A DNA stretch of 64,000 nucleotides, from contig JANTUC010000012.1 of the NCBI GenBank assembly GCA_026873275.1, forward strand, positions 330,001-394,000, read 5' to 3'. Below, in pieces: positions 12,741 through 23,406 of the stretch. Positions within the stretch are counted from its first letter, which is position 1. Each line of letters starts with the position of its first letter. The notes beneath the pieces were generated by a model. That model ran no database searches. It saw nothing but the letters and a program-made list of their open reading frames with translations, and had not been told where the DNA came from. This stretch comes from Pseudopithomyces maydicus (lineage: Eukaryota; Ascomycota; Dothideomycetes; Pleosporales; Didymosphaeriaceae). Position numbers and translations under genes: made by a program.

Positions 12741-13186
12741 GGTTGCGGGAGTCAGGAACCTGATGCCGTCGATCGCTTCAAGTTGGACTGTAGCTGTGGC
12801 AATCGAGAGTGTCTGGAAAGCGGTGTCAGAACTGGATCAAGCTTCAGAACTTGCTGGGGGTCCTGCGAGAGTATACCTTGCAAGTCTGCTTAGTCTCGCT
12901 GCTCTGGAAATCGAGGCTTCTAAGAAAGCTGGTGTCGAGAATGGAGAAGGGAAGTGGAAGGCGGGGTGGCGTTCTGGTGTTATCGACTCGGTGCTGAGAA
13001 AAGTGTGGTGCGGTCTTCTAAGAAGCTGGTTTTGAGAGCGTATAAGTAGAGTGAACGGCGGGGTAGTGATATAGTGTTGTCGTCTGTGTTGAAAAACTTT
13101 GTTATGGGCAGGTTGAGTCGATACCACTCCGTGCACGCTTTGAGGGCTAACAAACGGATCCAGGTCCTGGGGGTTCCAAATCAACC

Positions 13187-13196
13187 CTATATAGGT
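13187..13196 (+). promoter_or_regulatory. TATA-like box
   Basis: CTATATAGG lies about 125 bp upstream of the ATG at 13319 in the divergent region shared with the minus-strand zinc-cluster gene. Confidence 0.45.
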
Positions 13197-13318
13197 GCTG
13201 CCATTCTATAGCACTCCACTCGAGCCTCAGTTACCCAAAACACCTCGCCCCTTCAACGAGAAACGAAGCCTCGCAACCTGACCACAATCTCATCATCAGC
13301 AGCTTTCAGTCAACAGCC

Positions 13319-14226
13319 ATGAAGTTCTCACCAAGGAAGAGACGCAGCAGCATATCCGCTCATGTGGCCGCCACTTCCCCTTACGGACCGCGGGCAGCAT
13401 CAGCAGGACAACAACAATCCAGCACATACTATGGCGAGGGCACCCGCGGCTTCATACAGAAGTTCTCGCTGAGGCGGCGGAACAAGAGCAACAACCTCCG
13501 ATCTGAGAACGATTACGATGCGGAGCTGGTGGGTACGCTTCCTAGATTCCGCCTCTTGAATGCTTCTCATGCTGATAACGACTGGGGAACAGATTCCGCA
13601 ATGGAGTCAGATGCCACAGTGACTCCTGGCACCGCTTCTCGCCTGGCACTGCCTATCCTAATCGTCACGCCGCCATCGCTGGCTAGTGGTGAGTCCGGAG
13701 AGAATACGCAGAGCGCACAGAACGCGTCTGGACTGCCTAGGTATGTTACTATGCCACCCATACTACAGGCTCGAGCTAAGCTAATATGTACAGGTCGGGT
13801 GCTGTGACCTCCATAGTTTCTTCTTCGCCGAACAAATACCTGAAGCTCATGCCAAACATGGACTGGGTTACGTCGGTCTTCCGATGGCGCCGCTCAACTC
13901 GTTCTGGCAAATCGCCAAAGGTAATGCAAATCAGCTTCATATGTCCAAGGAGCACGTGCTAACTGTCATCGAAGCAGCAGCATGAACAAGAGGAAGAGGA
14001 CGGCGTCAGTGCGAACGGCGACGGCAACGAGAACGAGAATGGCGACGAGATCGTCAACGACGACGGCGACGGCGATAACGTTGAACACAACAACGATAAC
14101 GTCGAACAAAACAGCAGTCGTCCAGAGACTAATGAGGATAGGCCCGATGTACTGGAGCCTGACTTTAGGATGGCCGAGATACTCACCCTTCCTCCGCTCG
14201 ACTTGGACTTCCGTGCAGAGTGGTGA
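13319..14226 (+). CDS. three-exon protein, basic N-terminus and acidic C-terminus
   Basis: I assembled exons 13319-13740, 13794-13920 and 13978-14226. Introns are 53 bp (GTATGT...ACAG) and 57 bp (GTAATG...GTGCTAAC...GCAG). The phases fit and give 265 residues. The last intron could alternatively end one CAG later, dropping one glutamine. The N-terminus is basic and serine-rich (MKFSPRKRRSS...), with another basic patch near residue 50 (FSLRRRNKSNN). The middle is low in charge. The last 80 residues are very acidic and Asn/Asp/Glu-rich, ending in LDLDFRAEW. There is no recognised domain, signal peptide or membrane segment. The polarity of charge suggests a nuclear or scaffold protein, but that is speculation. 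The 3' end converges with the SET gene, with an R1 element between them. Confidence 0.7.
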
Positions 14227-14410
14227 GGAACATTGTAAACTTGCGTCCTCTCGATATATTCTGTCTGGACTGCCTTCTTTCCCGAGAATCTCTTTCTCAA
14301 AGACCCTCTCGAGCTAGTAGATATAAGGAGACGTATTTATATATTGATGACTTGCTTTGGCTTGAGAGCCTTTTTCTGTTTTTACTTCCTGTCTTACTTC
14401 TCACTGTATT

Positions 14411-14521
14411 GTTTTGTTTTGTGTTTGTAGAAAGCGGCAGCAGAGTAGCTGACTGGATGAAAACGCATATAGTGGATAAAAAGCTGTCAACCCCTCTTGT
14501 GACGATTGAAAACGGGCGTAC
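14411..14521 (+). mobile_element. short mobile element R1, copy 2
   Basis: A 111 bp insertion is flanked by an 11 bp direct repeat, CTCACTGTATT, at 14400-14410 and 14522-14532. The body begins GTTTTGTTTTGTG and ends GAAAACGGGCGTAC. It aligns over its length with 63454-63343 (reversed) and more distantly with the other two copies. An A-box-like TAGCTGACTGG (14446-14456) sits about 58 bp before a weak B-box-like GATTGAAAAC, which hints at a tRNA-derived origin. It lies between two convergent genes. Confidence 0.85.
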
Positions 14522-14648
14522 CTCACTGTATTAAATCCTTTTCTATTGGGTTTTGTTTGCGCACTAAGATCTCGTTTGACTAGTGCTTCTACTTGTTATG
14601 CTTTGTTCTTATGGAAGTGGTACTAGAGCACATCATGCCAAACTCGCA

Positions 14649-17049
14649 CTACTCCGCCTCCAGAAACTTTTCCAAGCCCTGTTCCGAACCGGCTATAATC
14701 ACGTACCATTTCCTCACCCTCCCCAGACACTGCTCCGCCAGTTCCTCCTCACCCTTACTCTTGTACGCCTCAGCAAGATACTTCAGAGCCCTCACAGTCT
14801 CCACGTTCACCATCCCACTATTGTGTTCCACCATAATGTCCTTCCCTTCCACCTTCAACATAATGCCAAAGTTACGAAGCAGCTTGATTGCACTCTCAAT
14901 CGTACGATCCACATTATTCACACCGCGCCACGCCTCGGTAAGAAACAGCGTAGGATGCACAAGCGCAAGCCGAGGAAGAGACATGTAGCGATCTTCCTCT
15001 TGGCCATCAGTTGTTGTCGGGGCATACAAGTCTTCCAGCTCGCGCACACCTCGGGCGATCTTCTTCAGCGCTGTGATGGTCGGCTGTCCAGTCTCACCAA
15101 GGCCCATCACTTTGCTCTTGAGCTCCTCGAATTTTTCGAACCGTTGAGTGCGCGTCTGCTCGCTTACGCCGCTGTCTACGACGCAGAGCTCACACTCGCA
15201 TTCGAAGTTCCAGGTTGTGCGGTACTTTTCCTGCCTCGCGACAATGTCGATGTCTGGTGCGATGTATTGGTTCGTGAGTTCCTCGCCGGCGGCGATGTCT
15301 CTTGTTGCGCGGAGGAATCGGATATCGCCGGTGAAAGTACGGATGGTGTTGGGAAGACAGGAGTGATTGAGGTAGGAGGCGTGGGTCCAGAAGCCGTTGC
15401 GTAGCTCTGGGTTGGAGTTCGGGTGCTGAGAGATGAGGTCCGAAGAACGAGTAGGAGCGGAGAAGCAGTTGAGGCGGCGAATGTGCTCAACGCGGAATCT
15501 ATCATAAGATGTCAGTCATTATGGCAGGGCAAGAACGAGTTGTTGCAGAGTAGCGTACACATCGACAGGGATCTCTTCGTCCGGAGATAGATCCCAACCG
15601 TGCTCTTTCCAGTACCCTCCGTCTCCAAGGTCAAAGAACTCCTTCCGCAGGCTGGGATTCCATCTTAACTTCTGCACCAATTCTTTGAAAAGCCAAGCGC
15701 CGGGCCTGGGAGCAGCGGTTCCATCTCCTAAACTGTAGAGCAAACAGTCACTGTTTCTGTCTTGCATGAAGTACCCCGGCAACACGAATGCTTTCTCTGC
15801 GCATATAAGATCCCCTTCCTTGAAGTCCTTCTTTGCGAACAGCCCACGGCCATGAGACTTGGTTTCTCGTACTTCGGTATCACAGATATAGTTGGCAGCG
15901 TCGACATGCAATGTCAATGGACCGACGTAAGATGACATGACGTCGAGTTTATAATCAGGTGTGGTCTGATTGATGCCGATATCGAATTTGATTCGTGCTG
16001 CCAACTCCCTGAGGGCACGAGGAATCTGAGAGGAAATGCTAAGAGGATCTTCGGTGCTGCGATTGTGTAGCCACGCTTCCACTGTTGAAGCATCGACGAG
16101 TTGTGAAGAGGAAAGATCGGGTGTAGAACGCGCGTGGGCAGCTATTGCAAGAGACAGGTCCTTGGCTGCGTCGTCAAGACGGAGGAGAACTATGCTGACG
16201 CCGCAGCGTTTTCGATAGAAGTCAATTTCAGACGCTGGGTCAGAATCGGGTGATAACTGGGCAAGGCCTTTGGAGTAGCTGTTGGTCAAGTCAGTAAAAA
16301 TAACGCAGGATGATGAATACCAATAACTAACAGCTCAAGCGCTTGCCGAAAGCGCTTCTTCAAGAACATCATGTCTCCATCTTTCTTGCATTGATTCGCA
16401 TCGAGGCTCGAAGTTTCGTCTGCCTCATTTCTCCATGCTTCTGGGACGAGTTCATCATCCGATTTCAGCAGCGTCAGGTCGGACGGGTGATCGATTCGAA
16501 TGTGATAACCGCCATCTATCAATCTTGTCCAGCAAGGTTGCTTCACGGCTAGTATGGACCCTTCGGTGACAATGGGGTCGATCACAGTGTCCTCAAGATT
16601 GCAGACCGTCAGTCTGACCACATCACCGATCTCATCTTCTGCGACAGTGACGGTTGATGACCACACGTATGGAGTTGTGATAGTGCGGAGAAGCAATACA
16701 GCATCTCTGTTTCGTTTATCGATGAGCAGATCGCCAAGATGAACCTAAGCAATGATCAACAGCGAACACATATATACGAAATGGGTGTGGTTGTGCCTAC
16801 AGTATCACTTGAGGTTGCTTGAACGGAACAGCGTGCTGGAGGATACGGTTCCGGTAGAATTAGACTACGAACAGGTACGCTACCCTCGCTTAGGAGCTTG
16901 AGATGTCGTTGGTGGGTCCGAAGTAGCGTGTCCCGTGATACTTTGGACTTTGGACGTTGCCCTTTCTCGTCTGGCGCAGCTTTAATGAAATCTTTGGCCT
17001 GGTCAGGCTGCTCTTCGTATGTGTTACGGTTATCTTTTGGTAGGGCCAT
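14649..17049 (-). CDS. SET-domain protein with TPR-like N-terminus (SMYD/SET5-like)
   Basis: Four exons, 17049-16801, 16744-16332, 16278-15559 and 15498-14649, give 743 residues with consistent phases. Introns are 56, 53 and 60 bp. Residues about 210-270 resemble tetratricopeptide helices (ALELYSKGLAQL... FYRKRCGVSIVLLRLDDA). The SET domain starts near 355 (KSHGRGLFAKKDFKEGDLI). Its diagnostic NHSC motif is at 505-508, followed by GEELTNQY at 532-539 and the post-SET cysteines C561, C563 and C566. A long insert separates the two halves of the SET domain, as in SMYD-type proteins. Helical repeats follow to the C-terminus. Family knowledge predicts lysine methylation of histone or non-histone substrates with S-adenosylmethionine. 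The substrate cannot be read from sequence. The motif residues needed for catalysis look intact. Confidence 0.9.
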
Positions 17050-18651
17050 GCTGGGTGATGGACTAGGAATGAGATTGGTTGAAGGTCACGAGACCGAAGC
17101 GCAGCCCTACAGGATGAGCGAATGGGAATGGGCTTGTAGAATGAACGAGTAGTAGCACAGATTGGTGGGGGTACGTGTGATTCGCAACGTAGATAATGAC
17201 GACGAATCAAGCATGCAATTGCGACATCCGAGCGACGCTTAGGAAAGTCGTGGGTTTTGTTCTTTGATGATGTTCTGTCCAGGTGTCCTCGATCGGGTAA
17301 ATTACAGAACAATCTATTGCTCACGTGTTAGCGGGATCCAGCTGAAACCTTCACCAAACCGAAAAAGTCGACACCTTTAATTGTGGGACAAATTTGGAAA
17401 TATCTCTGTATATCTGGTCACGAACTTCTGATAGTGGGAGATGTATGGACATCCGCCTTCTGCGACCTCAGCTTGCAAGTGCGGTTTATCGAGAGTGCGC
17501 ATCAAAGTTGTAACAATGTATTAGGAGCATCTAATCGGCCTCCCACCCTGCAATTCCCCAGTGGATCTTCCACACTAGAATGCTGGAGATCCACAATGCT
17601 AGAGACCTCTGGCATATCAAGCATTGAGTCCTCAGCACTACTTTGAGTGCCAACAAGGAACCAAAGGTCCATGGAGGACGATAAAGGACGATGCCTATGT
17701 ATGGTATCCGAACTACGATGATCCCTACAGGTATCCACGTCATCTAGGGTTCTCGACGGCCCGGGGCCCCGTCCCGAATAGGTGGGTAACGCAGCTATCA
17801 GGTAACGATAATCTTGTGGTGCGAAAATACACGTTGCGCGGATACAAATCCCGGAGTCTTGTTTAAGGGGTAATTGTGTTGTGGCAAAAGCTTTATCCCA
17901 AAAAGCGTAGCCCAGGGTCATTTGCTGTGTGCAAGGCCTATCAGTGGTGAGCACAACTCTGTGCAGTCGGCTGCTACGCGATCAATACGCGTCATCGAGA
18001 GCATTATGGCCAGCGGATAATGAGTCGGCAGAATATTGATCGGACAGGTTGTAGGCTTGAGGATAGAGACGTCGGCTGTGCATGTTGTGACATGACATTA
18101 GACTGTGGAGTCGCTGTTGTGTGCACGTAGAACGCAACGTTCGAAATGCCAAGACACTAGTCACACCTCTGACTCGTGTCAGGTTTATGTCATCGAGTCC
18201 TGTCCCAGGGTCGACAGTATTCCATGGCAATGATCATCCCATTGCCTACATATCAAATCACACATTGCACGGTATCTAGATGCGTCCAATCAGCCTCTCA
18301 TCACGCAAGTCTCATTATCCCACAGGCAGAAGGCCAGTCGCGTTGAGCATATTATCGTTCGGGTATACATCCGGGCGCAATTTACTTCCGCCGGCACAAT
18401 AAGAATATCCCAGATTAAATAGCAATGCAACCCGGGGATGAAAGGCGCTACAATACGCTACCATAATTCTCCGATTCACAAACCAGGTCTTCGACCGTAA
18501 CTACGACGATTCAAGCCGAACTACACCTCACCTTGGCAAGCAGGTCCGTTTCTGGTATGCAAGCGCTGGGCATCACGAGGTGCTGGCTGGGATGTTGGCC
18601 GAAAACAGATGACAGCACCCCTTCACAGGTTAGGAGACTTGCCGATGAGGA
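17050..18651. other. intergenic, 5' flanks of SET and xylanase genes
   Basis: The two genes are transcribed away from each other, so this 1.6 kb carries both promoters. A minus-strand open frame at 17502-17954 has no domain and low-complexity composition; I do not call it. A CCGGGG at about 18431 fits the CreA carbon-repression consensus SYGGRG upstream of the xylanase, but a single site is weak evidence. Confidence 0.4.
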
Positions 18652-18659
18652 TATATAAA
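18652..18659 (+). promoter_or_regulatory. TATA box of the xylanase gene
   Basis: TATATAAA lies about 75 bp upstream of the xylanase ATG at 18733, a normal distance for a strongly regulated fungal secreted enzyme gene. Confidence 0.6.
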
Positions 18660-18732
18660 GAGATCAGTCCACCTTGCCAGTCGATCGTCTCTAGCTCTGG
18701 GCTGCGGAACCATCGGATCTTCTGTTCGCATC

Positions 18733-20165
18733 ATGATCCCTACTACGATCGCTCTCTTGCTCGCCGCTCTGGGCGTGGCTAGTTCGCCGGTAGAGTACGT
18801 ACCTACTTTGACTAGAGATGAAAAAGCGCTAACCAAACAAAGGCCTCGAGCAGCAGATGGATTGAACACACGTGCTGTTGCCGCCGGGAAGCTGTACTTT
18901 GGAAGTGCGACCGACAATGGCGAGCTCTCAGACTCCGCATATGTCGCTGGTCTCAGCAATACCGCGGACTTTGGACAAATCACACCTGGTAACTCCATGA
19001 AGGTACGAACCACATTGTCATGATGCAAGAGCACATAGTAACTTCAGCAGTGGGACACGATCGAGCCCTCCCGAGGAACGTTCAATTTCGCTGGAGGTGA
19101 CACGATTGCCGACCTTGCCGCAAAGAACGGCCAGCTCCTTCGGTGCCACACCCTCGTCTGGTACAACCAGCTGCCTAATTGGTATGCCTCATCCGCCTTG
19201 GTAAAACTTCCGACTCTTTACTGACCTGCGCAGGGTCTCAAACGGTGGTTTCGACAATGCCACTCTTATCAGTATCTTGAAGAACCACATCACTCAAGAA
19301 GTCACACACTACAAGGGTAAATGTGTCCACTGGGATGTTGTCAACGAAGCCCTCAACGAAGATGGCACCTACCGCCCCAATGTCTTCCTCAACACCATCG
19401 GCGAAGCATACATTCCCATCGCCTTTGCTGCCGCCGCTGCCGCAGATCCTAGCGCCAAGCTCTACTACAACGACTACAACATCGACGCCGCAGGAGCCAA
19501 GTCTACCGGTGCCCAGAGGATCGTCAAGCTCGTCCAACAGTACGGCGCAAAGATAGACGGTGTAGGCATGCAAGCCCATCTCATCGTTGGATCAACCGGC
19601 TCCGAGTCAGTCTCCGCCTGGACGACAAACATGAATGCGTTTACCTCGCTGGGTGTCGATGTTGCGATCACCGAGCTGGACATCCGCACCAACACCCCTG
19701 CGACATCATCGGCTGTTACCCAGCAAGCCAAGGACTACGCCACGGTTATACAAGGCTGCAAGGCCGTTGCCCGCTGCGTCGGTGTCACAATCTGGGACTG
19801 GACCGACAAGTACTCGTGGATCCCAGGAGTGTTCCCCGGCGAGGGCGCCGCGTTGCCTTGGGATAGCAACATGAATAAGAAGTCGCAGGTGTACAACGCC
19901 ATGCTTGAGGCTTGGGGATCAGGGTGAGGAGCTCCTTGTGTCACTGAACACGTGCGAAGAGGCAGCGTGCTGACTAGGTCATAGATCGAGCGACCCACCA
20001 CCATCCGGCACGACGACTGCACCACCTCCTGCAACTTCAACGCCTTCGTCTGGAACAGTGCCGAAGTGGGGACAGTGTGGAGGGCTCTACTACACGGGTC
20101 CGACACAGTGCGCTGCTGGGTCTACATGCACGAAGTCAAGTGACTGGTACAGTCAGTGTCTTTAG
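18733..20165 (+). CDS. GH10 endo-1,4-beta-xylanase with C-terminal CBM1
   Basis: Exons are 18733-18794, 18843-19002, 19051-19181, 19234-19923 and 19985-20165. The first intron (48 bp, GTACGT...GCTAAC...AAAG) is a multiple of three and free of stops, so retaining it also reads through (423 residues). Removing it gives 407 residues and a cleaner secretion leader (MIPTTIALLLAALGVASS, then PVEPRAA). The GH10 barrel carries the acid/base glutamate in WDVVNEALNED (E156) and the nucleophile glutamate in ITELDIRTN (E265). A Pro/Ser/Thr linker joins it to a fungal cellulose-binding module (KWGQCGGLYYTGPTQC... to the C-terminus) with its four cysteines. It is predicted to be secreted and to cut xylan in plant cell walls. 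Conserved residues are intact. Confidence 0.95.
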
Positions 20166-20267
20166 TCGTTGCCATAGAAGTAGTAGAATATTAGAAGTGA
20201 AAGATCGAAATCATTCTCTCATTCTGATTGTTCAGTATTTTGAAGTCAACGAGATATGTGCATTCAT

Positions 20268-20368
20268 CTTTTTATATTGTCATAAGAGGGGATGACAGCG
20301 TTTTTTCTATCCATTTTCATCCAGTCAGCCTATGCTCAGCTACTACCTTTTCAAAAAAACAAAGCACA
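20268..20368 (-). mobile_element. short mobile element R1, copy 3
   Basis: A 101 bp insertion is flanked by a 9 bp direct repeat, TGCATTCAT, at 20259-20267 and 20369-20377, just downstream of the xylanase. The reverse complement aligns well with copy 1 (GAAAAGG, GCTGA...GCTGACTGGATGAAAATGGAT, then CCCCTCTTATGACAAT). Confidence 0.8.
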
Positions 20369-20521
20369 TGCATTCATAAAGGTCTAAGCTGAATCCGAAA
20401 ATATTTTCAACTTGATTAAATCATGTCATACCCATAGAACAGCCTAGTACAACACTAAAAATCTTTCCTTGTGTCGGAATTATTCCTTCCATGGACTCTG
20501 TATGACAGGAACGTTTATTTT

Positions 20522-20830
20522 CGTGACCATTTTCGTTGATTGTGGCTTGATAGTGTTTAGTTAATTCTTTCGAAATGAGCAAGTAGCAAATCCTTCGTGA
20601 TTATATCCGTTAATTGTTGCTGGATGGTGTTTGGTGAATTCTTTCGAAATAAGCAAGTAGCAAATTATTCGTGATCATATTCGTTAATTATTGCTTGATA
20701 GTGTTTAGTAAATTTTTCCGAAATAGTGAAGTAGTAAGTTACTCGTGATCATGTTCGTTGATGGTTGCTTGATGGTGGGTGCTTGGTGAACTCTGTCGAA
20801 ATGAGTAAGTAGCAAATCATTCAGAATATT
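20522..20830. repeat. 74 bp minisatellite x 4
   Basis: Units start at 20522, 20596, 20670 and 20744 (CGTGAYYATRTTCGTT...). The first three intervals are exactly 74 bp and the last unit is slightly longer. It is AT-rich and not open in any frame. It lies 3' of the xylanase. The rest of 20831-21260 shows nothing I can name. Confidence 0.8.
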
Positions 20831-21368
20831 AAAAGGTATGCAGTGACAACAACTCATTCGTATTGAGTTATTTAGAAAACTTATATATACTAGAAAGAAT
20901 TATGGCGTCACAGATAATACTAGTCAGCTGTTGTACGAAACGTAACCGTTAGTCTCAGGCATTGCGAAAACCCTGGAAGGATCATAATGTCTTTTTTCCT
21001 CATTCAGAGAGTAATTAGCATCAGATCACACTATCCCTCTATAGGCACCAGGTCCTCCCTAGCCCTGCACATGGCACGAGAGACACATATGAAGAGGAAT
21101 TGTAAGGACGATGCGTGTGTGGGTTTCTTTTAGGGTTCAGGCGTAATTTCACACGGTCAGTACACGGGACAAAATGGTTTTCATGTTTTCATAGGATGAT
21201 CTAACTATCCATAGCCATTCTGTCAACACCGAACTGGCTTCTGAGCTACAAGCATCATGACATGCATGCGGTCACTCCAAAGGTGCATTATATATACTCC
21301 CATACCAGCATTCTGCACGAAGACAATGTATACTTTTCCGTAGCCTCACTTGCGACTATACAGAACCG

Positions 21369-22037
21369 TCATATTCGGCTCCAAGGAAGCAGGCTCTCTC
21401 GCCCGGAGTGGTCTTCAGTGACCGACGACTCCGTAGCCGACTCTGTAGACGAGTCGTGATCCACGCCATTGCAGCCATTGACCTCCTCTCGTTGCGTCTC
21501 ACTGCCTTGCTCGTCATCAACGTCGCTCTCGCTGTATTCGACTTCGGAGTCGCTTTCATCCTCCTCGGGTGTACGAGGAGGTGGAGCTGGGCGGTCAGCT
21601 AGATGTCGCCAATTGAAAGTGGGCAAGAAGCTGCTCGAGCGCAGTAAGGCCATCGCGTCCTCTTCGAGGGACGGTGCCGTGGTCTGTGGAGGTGCAGCTT
21701 GTTGCGGGCGGTCGTGGTCGGTCAACTGCTGCCGGTCAGTCTTTGTAACTATGTATCGTGAGCTTTGCGGGAGCAATTAAGTACCGGAGGGAATCGCGGC
21801 AGGACTCCATTCGTGAGAGGCGGGAATCGCGACAAGACTCCATTAGTGGGAGGAGCCGTGGATGGTTGGATGGTGGCGCTTCCCAGGCTCTCGCTCTCGT
21901 CGTCGGCGTGGGCTCCTAGAAGGTCGGTCGGTCAGTTGCTTGCTTTAAGGTAGACGTGCGAGGTTCTTACGCATGCTGTCGCTTGAAGAAGAGTTGTCTT
22001 CCGGAAAGGCATCTTGCTGATTGTTGGGAGTCGCCAT
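21369..22037 (-). CDS. small acidic serine-rich protein, unknown function
   Basis: Exons 22037-21971, 21915-21785 and 21728-21369 give 185 residues with consistent phases. Introns are 55 bp (GTAAGA...CTAG) and 56 bp (GTACTT...GCAG). The start MATPNNQQDAF was chosen because only this frame continues across both splice junctions into a protein-like sequence; a longer upstream frame from 22240 does not. Exon 2 carries a short internal duplication (two TNGV...RFPP blocks). The C-terminal half is rich in Asp, Glu and Ser (TPEEDESDSEVEYSESDVDD), with many potential CK2 sites. There is no signal peptide, membrane helix or known domain. The upstream 22080-22200 contains an imperfect repeat of about 28 bp that also reads open but is probably 5' leader. 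Confidence 0.65.
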
Positions 22038-23057
22038 TGCTCAGATCTTGATAGCGACGTGGATTGGGTCGCTCGTCGAGTAGGGCTTGAAGATGCTAGC
22101 TCGACGGGTAGTGCTTGAGGGTGGTAGCTCGGCGGGTAGGTCTTGGAGACAGGAGCTCGGCGGGTGGGGCTTGAAAACAAGAGCTGGAGGCGGTCGAGAG
22201 ACTCGGTATAGGTGGGGAAGTAAGTGGTTATAGCGTCCACGGTTGCCCGTTGTTGACACTGTCGCGTGTCGTGTGCGCGCTTGACGCAGGCAAATAGAGC
22301 ACTTGGTTGAATCTACAGAATACGTGTCTTGAAACTCTCAACTCGCCCTCACATCCTGAACCTCAACTGCATTTCTTCTTCCTCGAGCCAATGGTATCAC
22401 CAATTGAGACTCAATGAAAAGGTTTTCGGCCAGAATCACTAGATCCACGCTTGTGTGGGATCCTGTGGTTGGCACACGCCAAAGATTAAAGAAATGAGCT
22501 CAATATGTCGCATAGAAGCTGACCAACAAAGCCCATTCTGTACACAGCGCGCCGTTGCCCGAGTGGGCGGGCGGGTTAGAGTCACGTGATTGGATGGGCG
22601 CCCGGGCAAACGGGCGGGCGCCAGCGGGCGCACCAGATCAGCAGGCGCTGCTGCGACCTGGTGGATGACTCAGAGCCTTCAAAGGTGGGAAGGAGCGAAG
22701 GAGGGTCTGTCGAAACATAGGTGGCTTGGAAATGCCCAATACTACAAGGTCAAACGAAGCCATGTCAGTGCCAGACTACGTTGGAGATACAGCCAGTAGT
22801 CTATCCAACAGTCCATAGAAGTTTCAAAGGATGTGATCAACGCCGTCTGCCCTTCTCTTGAGTGAGCACAGATTTGGCAGGAGCTCACTGATGGAAGCGG
22901 TGAACCTGTAGCTCATATCAAAACACTGGGCTGATTATGAATATCTAGAATACAAGTCTCTTCATAGTGCTTAAATGACAAAAGTGCTTTGATATGCTCC
23001 AATTCACCTATTAGGATAGCTTCCTGATGCCACATGAAGACTCTCCAGTCCTTATCG
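22038..23057. other. intergenic with GC-rich patch
   Basis: No supported gene. 22080-22200 holds three or four imperfect units (GCTCGRCGGGTRG...TTGARG). 22555-22635 is a GGGCG/CGGGC-rich patch with a TCACGTGA palindrome, the core of basic helix-loop-helix binding sites, at about 22581. Confidence 0.4.
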
Positions 23058-23302
23058 CACCCAGCCCATTGGGTCGCCCACGAGTTCACCTTCACCTCGC
23101 CTGTCACACCCAGCCCACTGGGTGGCCTACGAGTTCGCCTTTACCTCGCTTATCACAACCAGCCCACTGGATTTCCTACGAGTTCACCTTCACCTCGCTT
23201 AGTCGCTTGCGCTCGCGCCCGCGACCTGCGCCTCTGATCTAGTGCCTTCTGCGCACCCAGCCCACTGAGTCACCCACAAGCTCACCTTCACCTCGCTTAG
23301 TC
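23058..23302. repeat. 49 bp tandem array x 5
   Basis: Units begin at 23058, 23107, 23156, 23205 and 23254, each exactly 49 bp. Units 1, 2, 3 and 5 share CACCCAGCCCAYTGRGT and GAGTTCACCTTCACCTCGC. Unit 4 keeps the length but has a quite different sequence. The array sits just upstream of a TATA box. Confidence 0.8.
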
Positions 23303-23398
23303 AGTCGTCTGCCCTCGCTGCGCGCGCGCGCGCCTGCTGACTCATCCTCTGTTCTGATCTAAACGGTTTAGCGCCTCTGGGTGCCCGTCCCAGACGTC

Positions 23399-23406
23399 TA
23401 TATAAG
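23399..23406 (+). promoter_or_regulatory. orphan core promoter
   Basis: TATATAAG is followed by a pyrimidine-rich tract (about 23412-23455), the usual layout of a fungal core promoter. No convincing protein follows; a repeated ACATAGCTCCTATTG-like block does (about 23510 and 23595). It may drive a non-coding or decayed transcript. Confidence 0.4.
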
